This document shows, in pieces, positions 8,525 through 17,038 of a DNA stretch of 38,479 nt. The translations under genes and the position numbers were made by a program. The notes under the pieces are model-generated. The model was not told the DNA's origin and did not search any database. It saw only the letters and a list, made by a program, of their open reading frames with translations. This stretch comes from Rhizobium chutanense (GTDB lineage: Bacteria; Pseudomonadota; Alphaproteobacteria; Rhizobiales; Rhizobiaceae), in the NCBI RefSeq assembly GCF_002531935.1, contig NZ_NWSV01000038.1, positions 1 to 38,479 on the forward strand, in the 5' to 3' direction. The first letter of the stretch is position 1. Each line of letters opens with the position of its first letter.

Positions 8525-10666
8525 ATGCATTTCTGGAACAAGCTCAGCATCCGCAGTCAAATCACGGTCGGCTTCCTTCCTCTCATCGTTTTCATGAGCC
8601 TGTTGTCGCTCAACGTCATGTCCGGGATGGACAATCTTACATCGGTCTTCTCTTCTTACCGCGCAACGGTCGGTGAAAGCCTCGCCATATCAACCTATAG
8701 TGATCGGCTCCACGACATTCAGATGTCGGCCGAAGCGTTTCGATCCGAACCGTCAAAAGAATTGGTCGACCGCCTCAAATCCGGAGTCAGTTCGTTCAAG
8801 GCTGACGATCCACGTCTGATCCAGAACCCCGATCTTCAGGCTGCCATGGCCACAATAAGGGGACAGATCGTGGCCTATAATCAAGCGTTTGATAAGCTGG
8901 TTGCCCTCCAGTCGCGGCATGATCTGCTGCTTTCAAAAGTCACCGAATTTGGGCCGTGGACCGGCGTCGAGTTGAACGACATATTGCGCAGTGCCTGGAG
9001 GCAGAACGACCTGCAGCTTCTTTACGCGACGACGACGACGCTCGAAGCGCTTAACAGAAGCCTCTATTTCTCCGAGCGCTTCGTCAATTCTGGCGACCTA
9101 AAAGCTTATGACACTGCACAAGGCGCACTTGGTGAAGCGGTCGAGCTGAATGCCGCAGCCACCAATAAAGCCCGAAATGACCTGCAGCGAACGCGTCTTT
9201 CCGGCGTTGCGCAACTGATGCAGAATTATAGCGCGCGTCTTGGTGAAATGCGCGATGTTTGGAGTGAAACCAAGCGCGTCAGGGAAACCGAACTGAACGA
9301 ACTTGCTCCGAAGATATCGACGGGTTTCCAGGCATTGCAGGCAAGTGTCGCCGGAGCTCAGAAAAAACTCGACGGCTCCGTCGAAGAGACTGTCTCGAGC
9401 GCGACAACCGTGACGCTCGCTGTCAGCGGGGTCTTGATCGCAATCGGCCTCGCGCTCTCATATTATCTCGGGCGGTTGATTTCGTCTGCAGTGCGCGCCA
9501 TGGCCGCAAAAATGGAACGTCTGGCTCATGGCGAGGACCTGGCCGAAATCGAGGGGGCCAATAACGGCCACGAGCTCGGTGCGATGGCGCGCTCGCTGAT
9601 GGTATTCCAGGAGACCAAGCACGCCAAGACAGCAGCCGACATCGCCGCCGAAACCGCGAGGGTTGCTTCGGAGGAGCAACGCCAGCGGCAGGAGGGGCAG
9701 CGGATGGCCGAGGCGGACGCGATGGAATTCGCGTTCCACCAGATTTCCAAGGGCTTGGACGCATTGTCGGCCGGAGATTTGACGGCCAGGATCGGTGATG
9801 TCGATGCCCGCTATTCCATTATTCGCGACCGCTTCAACAGTTCGGCGGCAAGTCTGGAAAGCGCATTCGATGCCGTGGTCCAAGCCGTCTCCACGATACG
9901 CTCGGGTCTTGGCGAAATCTCCACCGCGACGAATGACCTTGCCCGCCGCACTGAACAGCAGGCTTCGTCGCTCGAAGAGACCGTCGCTGCGCTTTCGGAG
10001 GTTACGCGGGGCGTCAACGGAATGGCGGAGGGAGCCGGTCGAGCCAACGATGCGGTGACGACAACCCGCGCGAACGCGGAAAAGGGTGGAGAAATCGTCA
10101 ATCACGCAATCTCGGCGATGAACGAAATTCAGAATTCTTCGGCAAGGATCGAGAGCATTATCGGCGTGATTGACGAGATTGCCTTTCAGACGAATCTCCT
10201 TGCGCTCAACGCTGGCGTCGAAGCAGCCAGGGCCGGTGAAGCGGGGAAAGGCTTTGCCGTTGTCGCGCAGGAGGTTCGCGAGCTTGCGCAGCGCTCCGCA
10301 AATGCGGCAAAGGAAATCAAACACCTTATTTCGACGTCGTCGGATCAGGTCGATGTTGGCGTGAAGCTGGTGGGCGAGTCGGGAGCGTCGCTTGAGCAGA
10401 TCGTTAGGCAAGTCAGCGCCATGAGCGCGACCGTGACTGAAATAGCGGTGTCGGCACGGGATCAGGCGCTCAGCCTACGCGAGGTATCGGCCGCCGGCGA
10501 TCAGATGGACAAGGTTACCCAGCAAAACGCAGCGATGGTCGAGCAAACCACTGCTGCCGCACAAAGCCTGGCGCACGAGACGGATAAGCTTGCCGCCTTG
10601 ATCGGACGGTTCAAGACGAGAAGACTGACAGGCATCGATCGTAACGCTTATGCGATGGCGTCCTAG
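8525..10666 (+). CDS. Methyl-accepting chemotaxis protein
   Basis: 713 residues, ATG 8525 with GAGG 8 nt upstream. Transmembrane helix 1 is about residues 14-33. A mainly helical periplasmic sensor domain (about 35-290) follows; its length would suit a helical-bimodular type. Transmembrane helix 2 is about 294-316, then a HAMP domain (about 317-370), a second HAMP-like segment near DALSAGDLTARIGDVDARYS, and the cytoplasmic signalling hairpin. The tip is highly conserved (EIAFQTNLLALNAGVEAARA, GKGFAVVAQEVRELAQRSA). No C-terminal CheR-docking pentapeptide is seen. It lies 16 nt after a binding-protein gene and presumably senses that protein in its loaded form. It should feed a Che pathway encoded elsewhere. 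Confidence 0.95.
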   Translation: MHFWNKLSIRSQITVGFLPLIVFMSLLSLNVMSGMDNLTSVFSSYRATVGESLAISTYSDRLHDIQMSAEAFRSEPSKELVDRLKSGVSSFKADDPRLIQNPDLQAAMATIRGQIVAYNQAFDKLVALQSRHDLLLSKVTEFGPWTGVELNDILRSAWRQNDLQLLYATTTTLEALNRSLYFSERFVNSGDLKAYDTAQGALGEAVELNAAATNKARNDLQRTRLSGVAQLMQNYSARLGEMRDVWSETKRVRETELNELAPKISTGFQALQASVAGAQKKLDGSVEETVSSATTVTLAVSGVLIAIGLALSYYLGRLISSAVRAMAAKMERLAHGEDLAEIEGANNGHELGAMARSLMVFQETKHAKTAADIAAETARVASEEQRQRQEGQRMAEADAMEFAFHQISKGLDALSAGDLTARIGDVDARYSIIRDRFNSSAASLESAFDAVVQAVSTIRSGLGEISTATNDLARRTEQQASSLEETVAALSEVTRGVNGMAEGAGRANDAVTTTRANAEKGGEIVNHAISAMNEIQNSSARIESIIGVIDEIAFQTNLLALNAGVEAARAGEAGKGFAVVAQEVRELAQRSANAAKEIKHLISTSSDQVDVGVKLVGESGASLEQIVRQVSAMSATVTEIAVSARDQALSLREVSAAGDQMDKVTQQNAAMVEQTTAAAQSLAHETDKLAALIGRFKTRRLTGIDRNAYAMAS

Positions 10667-11014
10667 CCAACGAGATTGTCGTGCGGCTGGGATATTCAGC
10701 CGAACGACCACCCTTCCCGATAGGTCTGAACGATTGCGCGGATAGAAGACGCCTGCCAGCGGGAGAAATAAAGGATCTTTTCACCTCGCGCATCGTCCAT
10801 ATCGATCTCGCTCTAATGGTGGGCAGAGAGATAGCTCCGATCGAAATACTGGCGCGTCGTCTTGTCGGCACCCGACAGGACCATCTCGGCGGAGATGGTT
10901 CACTCCGCTGAGAAATCTCACCCACCCGGCTTGAGATGATTTCCGATCTAAGTGGATACAATCCGGTCACCTAAACGGTTTCGCTTTAATTCCTTCGCGC
11001 TGCCTCTTGCAAAA
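10667..11014. other. Intergenic region between the chemoreceptor and the bio operon
   Basis: About 350 bases with no firm gene. It holds a weak hairpin just after the chemoreceptor stop (CGGCTG / CAGCCG, 10684-10702, no T-tract) and the possible minus-strand ORF remnant described separately (10696-10884). The last 50 bases become AT-rich toward the bio promoter. Confidence 0.4.
10696..10884 (-). pseudogene. Possible small ORF or gene remnant with an in-frame TAG
   Basis: On the minus strand, ATG 10884 opens a 23-codon frame (ends FDRSYLSAHH), then TAG at 10815-10813. The same frame continues through ATG 10800 as a 34-residue ORF (begins MDDARGEKILYFSRW, ends YREGWSFG). The composition is protein-like (many aromatic residues and plausible codon use), but there is no strong ribosome-binding site and I recognise no family. 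It may be the remnant of a lost gene or chance. Confidence 0.2.
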
Positions 11015-11037
11015 TTATCGATAAAAATATTTTCTAT
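11007..11037 (+). promoter_or_regulatory. Candidate bio operon promoter
   Basis: TTGCAA (11007-11012) resembles a -35 element. AT-rich candidates TATTTT (11028-11033) or TTCTAT (11032-11037) could be the -10, with spacers of 15 or 19 nt. The BioR box lies between the two, so bound BioR would occlude polymerase. The exact -10 is uncertain. Confidence 0.45.
11015..11024. promoter_or_regulatory. BioR operator box of the bio operon
   Basis: TTATCGATAA is a perfect 10-bp palindrome and fits the BioR consensus TTATMKATAA known from Agrobacterium, Brucella and relatives. It lies 44 nt upstream of the bioB start, inside the candidate promoter. The cognate GntR-family repressor BioR is encoded at 16170-16835. 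Two weaker look-alikes follow: CTATCCATAA at 11034-11043 and CTATCTATAA at 11150-11159 inside bioB. Confidence 0.85.
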
Positions 11038-11067
11038 CCATAATTTGAAGCATGAGGGACGAGCGAA

Positions 11068-12069
11068 GTGGAAGAAACGAACCAAATTTCGAGATTTTCA
11101 GCATTTTCCGCGACAGGGTCGCACGGCATCACGTTGGATGAAGCCAAAACTATCTATAATTTGCCATTCAACGATTTGCTCTTCCGGGCTCAAACCATCC
11201 ACCGCGCGCATTTCGACCCCAACGCCGTGCAGATGAGCCGACTTCTGTCGATCAAGACAGGCGGATGCGCCGAGGATTGCGGGTACTGCAGCCAGTCCGC
11301 CCACTATCCGACCGGCCTGAAGGCCTCGAAGCTGATGGAAGTCGAACGCGTTCTCACTGAGGCACGCAAAGCCAAGGAGGCGGGTGCGACCCGTTACTGC
11401 ATGGGGGCGGCATGGCGCAGCCCGAAAGACCGCGACATGGACACGCTGGTCGCCATGGTCGAGGGCGTGAAGGCGCTTGGCATGGAAAGCTGCATGACGC
11501 TCGGCATGTTGACCGAGACCCAGGCGGGCGAGCTCGCGGAAGCTGGCCTCGACTACTACAACCACAACATCGACACCTCCGAGCGCTTCTATTCCGAAAT
11601 AATCACCACCCGAAGCTTCGCGGACCGGCTCGATACGCTGGAAACCGTGCGCAAGGCCGGCATCAAAGTGTGTGCCGGCGGAATCCTGGGCATGGGCGAG
11701 ACGGTCGACGACCGGATCTCGATGCTGCTGACGCTGGCGAACCTGCCCGTGCCGCCGGAAAGCGTGCCGATCAACCAGCTCATCCCCATTCCCGGTTCGA
11801 AGCTGGCAGACGCCGCACCTGTCGATGCGATCGATTTCGTCCGCACGATCGCACTGGCGCGCATCCTGATGCCGACCTCGCATCTGCGTCTTTCGGCCGG
11901 ACGCACCGAGATGAGCGACGAGATGCAGGCGCTCTGTTTCTTCGCAGGCGCCAACTCCATCTTCGTCGGCGACACGCTGCTGACGGCGGACAATCCCGGC
12001 GACGATCACGACACGGCGCTCTTCCGCCGACTCGGCCTTTCTCCCATGCCGCTGGAGCCGGCGGTGTGA
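11068..12069 (+). CDS. bioB: Biotin synthase
   Basis: 333 residues. The start is GTG 11068 behind GAGGG. This radical-SAM enzyme inserts sulfur into dethiobiotin, the last step of biotin synthesis. The radical-SAM cluster motif is C67-x3-C71-x2-C74 (GGCAEDCGYCSQSAHY). Further BioB segments are YCMGAAWRSPKDRDM, CMTLGMLTETQAGELAEAG, YYNHNIDTSERFY, VCAGGILGMGE and the C-terminal LRLSAGRTEMSDEMQALCFF with SIFVGDTLLT. It is the first gene of bioBFDAZ, overlapping bioF by 4 nt (GTGA), and is controlled by the upstream BioR box. A second BioR-like sequence lies in its own codons for TIYN. Confidence 0.98.
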   Translation: MEETNQISRFSAFSATGSHGITLDEAKTIYNLPFNDLLFRAQTIHRAHFDPNAVQMSRLLSIKTGGCAEDCGYCSQSAHYPTGLKASKLMEVERVLTEARKAKEAGATRYCMGAAWRSPKDRDMDTLVAMVEGVKALGMESCMTLGMLTETQAGELAEAGLDYYNHNIDTSERFYSEIITTRSFADRLDTLETVRKAGIKVCAGGILGMGETVDDRISMLLTLANLPVPPESVPINQLIPIPGSKLADAAPVDAIDFVRTIALARILMPTSHLRLSAGRTEMSDEMQALCFFAGANSIFVGDTLLTADNPGDDHDTALFRRLGLSPMPLEPAV

Positions 12070-13208
12070 CGGCGATACTTTCGGACTATGCCGCCACGCT
12101 TGAGGGCTTGCGGCGCAAAGCGCGGCTGCGCAGCTTGGCGCCGCAGCGTGGCGTGGACTTTACCTCCAACGATTTTCTGGCTTTTGCCAGCGCACCGCGC
12201 CTCAAAGCGGCGATCATGGCGGCGGTGGAAAGCGGCGTTCCGACAGGCGCCGGCGGTTCCCGCCTGCTGCGCGGCAACCATCCCGAACATGAGGCGCTGG
12301 AGGCGGAAGCCGCCGATTTTTTCGGCGCGGAACGCGTGCTCTATTTCGGCAGCGGCTATGCCGCCAATTCGGCGCTCTTCTCGACCTTGCCGCGGCGCGA
12401 CGATCTGATCGTTTACGACACGCTCATCCATGCGAGCGCCCATGAGGGCATTGCAGCCAGCAAGGCGGCGGCCATCGGCATCGACCACAACGATGAGAAC
12501 GCGTTCGACGAAGCGATCCGAAACTGGCGCAGCAACGGCGGCAGGGGCCGCCCCTGGATTGCCGTCGAGAGCCTCTATTCCATGGACGGCGACCAAGCGC
12601 CGCTCGCCGCCCTCGCCGATATTGCCGATCGTTACGAGGGCTTTCTGGTGATCGACGAAGCCCATGCCACCGGCGTTTTCGGCACCGGCGGCAGAGGACT
12701 GGCGGCGGGGTTGGAGGGTCGCGAAAACGTGCTTGCCCTTCATACCTGCGGCAAGGCGCTCGGCGTATCGGGGGCACTGCTTGCCGTGCCGCGCGTGCTT
12801 GCCGATTATCTCATCAACCGGGCCCGCGCCTTCATTTATTCCACCGCGCCCTCGCCTCTCATGGCGGCGGGCGTGCGCGAGGCCTTGCGCATGGTGGATG
12901 CCGAGCCTGAGCGCCGCGAGGCCCTGGAACGTCTGGTCGCCTTTGTCGGGGACGGATTGAACAACCGATTCGGCATAGAGCCGAGCGGCTCGCAGATCCA
13001 GCCGGTTGTCATCGGCGACAATGCGCGTGCATTGCGCATTGCCGAAACCCTTCAGGTTCAGGGGTTCGACATCCGCGCGATCCGCCCGCCGACCGTGCCG
13101 GAGGGCACCGCGCGCCTGCGGCTGTCGATCACGCTCAACGTCGATTCGGAGCAGATTGCGCACATGCTGGATTGCCTCGCCGCTGCCATGGAGGAACACA
13201 GGAGATGA
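12066..13208 (+). CDS. bioF: 8-amino-7-oxononanoate synthase
   Basis: 380 residues from GTG 12066, which overlaps the bioB stop by 4 nt. The same frame is open far upstream inside bioB, but that part is antisense-like noise and the homology begins at this GTG. The PLP-dependent alpha-oxoamine synthase condenses pimeloyl-ACP/CoA with alanine to give KAPA. Visible features are SNDFLAFA (about residue 34), GSRLLRGNHPEHEALE (64-79), YFGSGYAANSA, the aspartate motif VIDEAHATGVFG (196-206) and the PLP lysine in HTCGKALG (K230). The end overlaps bioD by 4 nt (ATGA). Assignment is firm. Confidence 0.97.
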   Translation: MTAILSDYAATLEGLRRKARLRSLAPQRGVDFTSNDFLAFASAPRLKAAIMAAVESGVPTGAGGSRLLRGNHPEHEALEAEAADFFGAERVLYFGSGYAANSALFSTLPRRDDLIVYDTLIHASAHEGIAASKAAAIGIDHNDENAFDEAIRNWRSNGGRGRPWIAVESLYSMDGDQAPLAALADIADRYEGFLVIDEAHATGVFGTGGRGLAAGLEGRENVLALHTCGKALGVSGALLAVPRVLADYLINRARAFIYSTAPSPLMAAGVREALRMVDAEPERREALERLVAFVGDGLNNRFGIEPSGSQIQPVVIGDNARALRIAETLQVQGFDIRAIRPPTVPEGTARLRLSITLNVDSEQIAHMLDCLAAAMEEHRR

Positions 13209-13843
13209 CCGCCCGTTTCGTGGTAACCGGAACGGATACCGGCATCGGCAAAACCGTGTTTGCCGCGGCGCTGGCGGGCGCGCTCAGCGCCCGCTACTGG
13301 AAACCCGTGCAATCCGGACTGGAAGATGGGACGGACAGCGAAGCCGTCGCCCGACTGAGCGGGCTGCCGGCTGAGTATATCCTGGCCGAAGCCTATCGCC
13401 TTTCCACCCCGGCCTCACCGCATCTTTCGGCACGTCTCGACGGCGTGGAAATCGACCCGGCCCGGCTTGAGCCACCGGCCTGCACCGGTCCGCTGGTCAT
13501 CGAGGGGGCCGGCGGCCTGCTGGTCCCGCTGACGAAAAACACGGTCTTTGCCGATGTCTTCGCCCGGTGGCGCATTCCCGTCATTCTCTGCGCCCGAACC
13601 TCGCTCGGCACCATCAATCATACGCTGCTGTCCATCGAGGCTCTGCGCAGCCGAGACATTCCCATCTGCGGCGTGGCTTTCATTGGCGCGGGAAATGCCG
13701 ACACCCAGGCGACCATCGCCGCCATCGGGCAAGTGGAGGCGTTGGGTCGGCTGCCCCTGCTGGAAAATCTGACAGGTGAAACCCTGCGCCGCGCCTTCCG
13801 CGAAAACTTCGACACTGTATCCCTGTTGGAGGCAAACGCGTGA
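13205..13843 (+). CDS. bioD: Dethiobiotin synthetase
   Basis: 212 residues from ATG 13205, overlapping the bioF stop, with GGAG in AGGAG just upstream. This ATP-dependent carboxylase closes the ureido ring of DAPA to make dethiobiotin. The P-loop is FVVTGTDTGIGKT (about residues 5-17). EGAGGLLVPL is the conserved second nucleotide/Mg segment, and VILCARTSLGTINHTLLSIE is typical of the family. The gene is followed by a 4-nt overlap with bioA (GTGA). Length and motifs are normal. Confidence 0.97.
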   Translation: MTARFVVTGTDTGIGKTVFAAALAGALSARYWKPVQSGLEDGTDSEAVARLSGLPAEYILAEAYRLSTPASPHLSARLDGVEIDPARLEPPACTGPLVIEGAGGLLVPLTKNTVFADVFARWRIPVILCARTSLGTINHTLLSIEALRSRDIPICGVAFIGAGNADTQATIAAIGQVEALGRLPLLENLTGETLRRAFRENFDTVSLLEANA

Positions 13844-15111
13844 CCCCCTCGCCCGTCTGGCACCCCTTTACACAGCATGCCCTCGAACCGCCGATGAAGC
13901 GCATCGTTGCGACGGAAGGCGCATATTTGTTCGACGAGGATGGCAATCGCATCCTCGATGCAATCTCGTCATGGTGGGTGATCACCCATGGCCATCGCCA
14001 TCCCGCCGTCATGGCGTCAATCCGCGAGGCGACGGAGGCCTACGACCAGATCATCTTCGCCGAATTTACCCATGAACCCGCAGAGGTCCTCGCCGAACGT
14101 CTGCTCGCCTTCGCACCCTCCGGACTGCAACACGTCTTCTATTCGGACAGCGGATCGACGGCTGTCGAGGTGGCGATCAAGATGGCGCTCGGCACGTTCC
14201 ACAATCGCGGCATCGCGCGTGACCGCATTGTCGTGATGGAACACGGCTATCATGGCGACACGATCGGCACCATGTCCGCGGGAGAGCGTGGTGTGTTCAA
14301 TGCGCCCTTCGAGCCGTTGCTCTTCGGCGTCGACCGCCTTCCCTTTCCCGAACCCGGTCGGGAGCAAGAGACACTCGACGCATTCGAGGCCATCTGCCGG
14401 TCGGGAAAGGTCGCCGCCATTCTGATCGAACCGCTGGTGCTCGGCGCCGGCGGCATGAAATTCTACGGCAGCGCCGTGCTTGCCGCCCTCAAGGACATCG
14501 CCGGCCGATACGGCTGCCTGTTCATCGCCGATGAGGTGATGACCGGCTGGGGCAGGACCGGAACGCGCTTTGCCTGCGAACAGGCGGGTGTGACCCCGGA
14601 TATCCTGTGTACGTCGAAGGGTTTGACCGGGGGTTCCCTGCCGCTCGCCGCAACCCTATGCACCGCGGAGATTTTCGAGGCCCATCTGTCTTGCGACCGG
14701 CGCAAGACCTTTTTCCATTCGAGTTCCTATACCGCCAACGCGATTGCCTGCGCTGCGGCTGTCGCCAATTTGCAAATCTGGCAGGAGGAACCGGTGGAAG
14801 CCCGGATTGCCGAGCTTGCCGCACAGCACGCCCGACATCTCCGCCGCTTCGAGGACGACACGAGATTTGTCAATGTCAGGCACCGCGGGACGATTGCCGC
14901 CCTCGATCTTACAGTACCCTCCGGCGGCTACCTCGCCGAAGCGGGGCCACGCATGCGCAAGCTGTTTCGCGAACGCGGGCTGCTTGTGCGCCCGCTCGGA
15001 AACGTCATCTACCTGATGACGCCCTACTGTACGAGCGCCGGTGATATCGCCGCCGCCTATGACGCAATCGACGAGGTTGCCTCTATCGTCCTGGAGGAGA
15101 CTGGATCTTGA
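13840..15111 (+). CDS. bioA: Adenosylmethionine-8-amino-7-oxononanoate aminotransferase
   Basis: 423 residues from GTG 13840. BioA is a class III PLP aminotransferase that converts KAPA to DAPA with S-adenosylmethionine as amino donor. The N-terminus VWHPFTQHA is diagnostic for BioA. Other marks are LDAISSWWVITHGHRHP, FYSDSGSTAVEVAIKMA, HGYHGDTIGTMS, the aspartate motif FIADEVMTGWGRTG (231-241) and the PLP lysine in CTSKGLTGG (K260). It overlaps bioD upstream and bioZ downstream by 4 nt each. Confidence 0.97.
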   Translation: MTPSPVWHPFTQHALEPPMKRIVATEGAYLFDEDGNRILDAISSWWVITHGHRHPAVMASIREATEAYDQIIFAEFTHEPAEVLAERLLAFAPSGLQHVFYSDSGSTAVEVAIKMALGTFHNRGIARDRIVVMEHGYHGDTIGTMSAGERGVFNAPFEPLLFGVDRLPFPEPGREQETLDAFEAICRSGKVAAILIEPLVLGAGGMKFYGSAVLAALKDIAGRYGCLFIADEVMTGWGRTGTRFACEQAGVTPDILCTSKGLTGGSLPLAATLCTAEIFEAHLSCDRRKTFFHSSSYTANAIACAAAVANLQIWQEEPVEARIAELAAQHARHLRRFEDDTRFVNVRHRGTIAALDLTVPSGGYLAEAGPRMRKLFRERGLLVRPLGNVIYLMTPYCTSAGDIAAAYDAIDEVASIVLEETGS

Positions 15112-16088
15112 CGCCCCTCTCCTCCCGCCTCGCCGGCTTCGGTCACGCGGTTCCATCCCGCATCGTCCACAATGCGGAAATCGAAAGCCGACTCGGCCTC
15201 GAGGACGGGTGGATCGAAAGGCGCACCGGCATCCGATCCCGCCACTGGGCAACCGAGGGGGACACATTGAGCGGCCTTGCGGCGGAGGCCGGAAAAATGG
15301 CGCTTGAGGACGCCGGGATTGCGCCTGGCGAGATCGCCATGACCCTGCTTGCCACTTCGACGCCGGATCATCTCTTGCCACCCTCGGCACCGCTTCTGGC
15401 GCACAAGCTCGGCTTGCCAAATTCCGGAGCCATCGATCTTGCCGGGGCCTGCTCCGGCTTCCTCTACGCATTGACGCTGGCTGATGGCTTCGTGCGTGCA
15501 CATGGCCGGGGAGTGCTCGTCGTCGCCGCCAATATTCTCAGCCGCCGCATCAACCCGGCCGAACGCGCCAGCGCCGTTCTGTTTGCCGATGGCGCCGGCG
15601 CGGTCGTGCTTGCTCCGTGCCGCGATGGTCAAAGCGGCGTCAAGGCAGCCGTCCTGGCGTCGGACGGAAGCGGCTACGATCTGATTTCCATCCCGTCCGG
15701 CGGCAGCAACAAGCCTTTCTCCCCCGAAACCGCGGCAGATCAAGTGCTGATGACGATGCGCGACGGGCGCGAGGTCTTCTCGCGTGCTGTGGATCTGATG
15801 ACACGCACCTCACGCCAAGCGCTGGACGAGGCGGCCGTATCCGCCATCGACCGCTTCATTCCGCATCAGGCCAATCTCCGCCTTTGCGACGCGGTTCGCC
15901 ACAATCTCGAATTGGAGGAAAGCAAGCTTGTCAGCACCATCGCGGAATTCGGCAACTCGTCGGCTGCAACCATTCCGCTGTCCCTTTCCGTCGAAAATCG
16001 CCGCAATCCATTCAAATCCGGGGAGCGCCTTCTCATGTCCGCCGCCGGTGCAGGCCTGGCGGGCGGGGCTGTTATCCTTGCGGTCTGA
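15108..16088 (+). CDS. bioZ: BioZ, KAS III-like enzyme for the pimelate moiety
   Basis: 326 residues from TTG 15108, which overlaps the bioA stop (TTGA). It is a 3-oxoacyl-ACP synthase III (FabH-like) fold with the complete catalytic triad: Cys115 in AGACSGF, His253 in PHQAN and Asn283 in FGNSSAA. In Agrobacterium and relatives, BioZ is known to supply the pimeloyl precursor by condensing glutaryl-CoA with malonyl-ACP, replacing BioC/BioH. Position as the last gene of bioBFDAZ supports this over a general fatty-acid role. The TTG start should give low translation, and coupling to bioA may compensate. Confidence 0.95.
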   Translation: MTPLSSRLAGFGHAVPSRIVHNAEIESRLGLEDGWIERRTGIRSRHWATEGDTLSGLAAEAGKMALEDAGIAPGEIAMTLLATSTPDHLLPPSAPLLAHKLGLPNSGAIDLAGACSGFLYALTLADGFVRAHGRGVLVVAANILSRRINPAERASAVLFADGAGAVVLAPCRDGQSGVKAAVLASDGSGYDLISIPSGGSNKPFSPETAADQVLMTMRDGREVFSRAVDLMTRTSRQALDEAAVSAIDRFIPHQANLRLCDAVRHNLELEESKLVSTIAEFGNSSAATIPLSLSVENRRNPFKSGERLLMSAAGAGLAGGAVILAV

Positions 16089-16169
16089 ATCGGCGCGGTG
16101 AAACAGATGCAGTCGATGAAGAATATGGAGAATCAATCAACGGGCAGGTAAACATAGGACATTGAGTCG

Positions 16170-16835
16170 ATGTGCACCCCTTCTGAAGCCGATGATAATT
16201 CCATGAGCGTTGCAAAAGATGATCCCATCGCTGTGCGGATAAGCCGGACACTGGCTGATCGTATTATTTCGGGTGTGATCGAAGCCGGCGCCAAGCTCAG
16301 GCAGGATCACATTGCCGAGGAATTCGGCGCCAGCCATGTGCCTGTGCGGGAGGCATTCCGCCGGCTGGAAACCCAAGGACTGGTGGTCAGCCAGCCGCGC
16401 AAGGGTGTGCGCGTGGTCGGCTTTAGCGTCGAGGAGGTGCGCGAAGTGGCCGAGATGCGCGCCGCCCTTGAAGTGTTGGCGTTGCGTAACGCTGCGCCTC
16501 ATATGACCAAAGCCATTCTGGACCGGGCCGAAGAAGCGATCCATGCCGGAGATCGCGCGACTGACGTGCAGGCTTGGGAAGAGGCGAACGGGAGGTTCCA
16601 CCGTCTCATTCTGGCTCCCTGCAACATGCCGCGTTTGCTGAAGGCAATCGATGACCTGCACGCCGTCAGCGCACGTTTCCTGTTTTCCGGCTGGCGGGCC
16701 GAGTGGGAGGCGCCGACCGACCGCGATCATCGTGCCATTCTCAACGCGTTGCGTGCCGGCAATGTGGGCATCGCCACGGCGGTCCTTTCGCGCCATGTGC
16801 AATGGATGGGCCAGAAGCCGGAAAGCAGATCGTAG
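16170..16835 (+). CDS. bioR: BioR, GntR-family regulator of biotin synthesis
   Basis: 221 residues from ATG 16170 (AGGA 10 nt upstream; a second ATG at 16203 has no such site). The N-terminal winged helix-turn-helix of GntR/FadR type runs from LADRIISGVIEAGAKLRQDH through HVPVREAFRRLETQGLV and QPRKGVRVVGFS. The C-terminal FCD ligand domain includes EMRAALEVLALRNAAP and HRAILNALRAGN. It begins 81 nt after bioZ, in the same orientation, and the TTATCGATAA box upstream of bioB is its expected operator. I see no good BioR box in front of bioR itself, so autoregulation is not evident. Identity rests on context plus family. Confidence 0.92.
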   Translation: MCTPSEADDNSMSVAKDDPIAVRISRTLADRIISGVIEAGAKLRQDHIAEEFGASHVPVREAFRRLETQGLVVSQPRKGVRVVGFSVEEVREVAEMRAALEVLALRNAAPHMTKAILDRAEEAIHAGDRATDVQAWEEANGRFHRLILAPCNMPRLLKAIDDLHAVSARFLFSGWRAEWEAPTDRDHRAILNALRAGNVGIATAVLSRHVQWMGQKPESRS

Positions 16836-17038
16836 TTTCAACCTTCTCGATGAAATGACCGGGTTGCAGCAATCCACGCCAGAGTTCGTTGTTCGGGATC
16901 GGGATCGCCCGTGATGTCGGTCACAACAGCGGCACTATTGGCTCCATTTTCGAACACGCCGGCAATGCGCTCCACCGTCAGCCCGCCAGTGGAAAGCGGG
17001 TTCGCACCTTTCAGACCGCGACTTTGCCGGATTTTTGC
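16836..17038. other. Intergenic gap between convergent bioR and the flavin hydroxylase
   Basis: About 200 bases where two transcripts meet. A short hairpin CCCGC / GCGGG lies at 16982-17000 without a T-tract. No classical terminator or small gene is evident. Confidence 0.4.

Noticed and set aside
9458..10411. 317-codon minus-strand open frame
   Set aside because: It is antisense to the highly conserved chemoreceptor signalling domain; a shadow.
10684..10702. Terminator after the chemoreceptor gene
   Set aside because: The stem is 6 bp with a 7-nt loop and there is no T-tract; it is too weak to call.
11412..12065. Long upstream extension of bioF
   Set aside because: This part lies inside bioB in another frame, is Arg/His-rich and shows no similarity; BioF similarity begins at GTG 12066.
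12006..13199. 397-codon minus-strand open frame
   Set aside because: It is fully antisense to bioF and without recognisable motifs.
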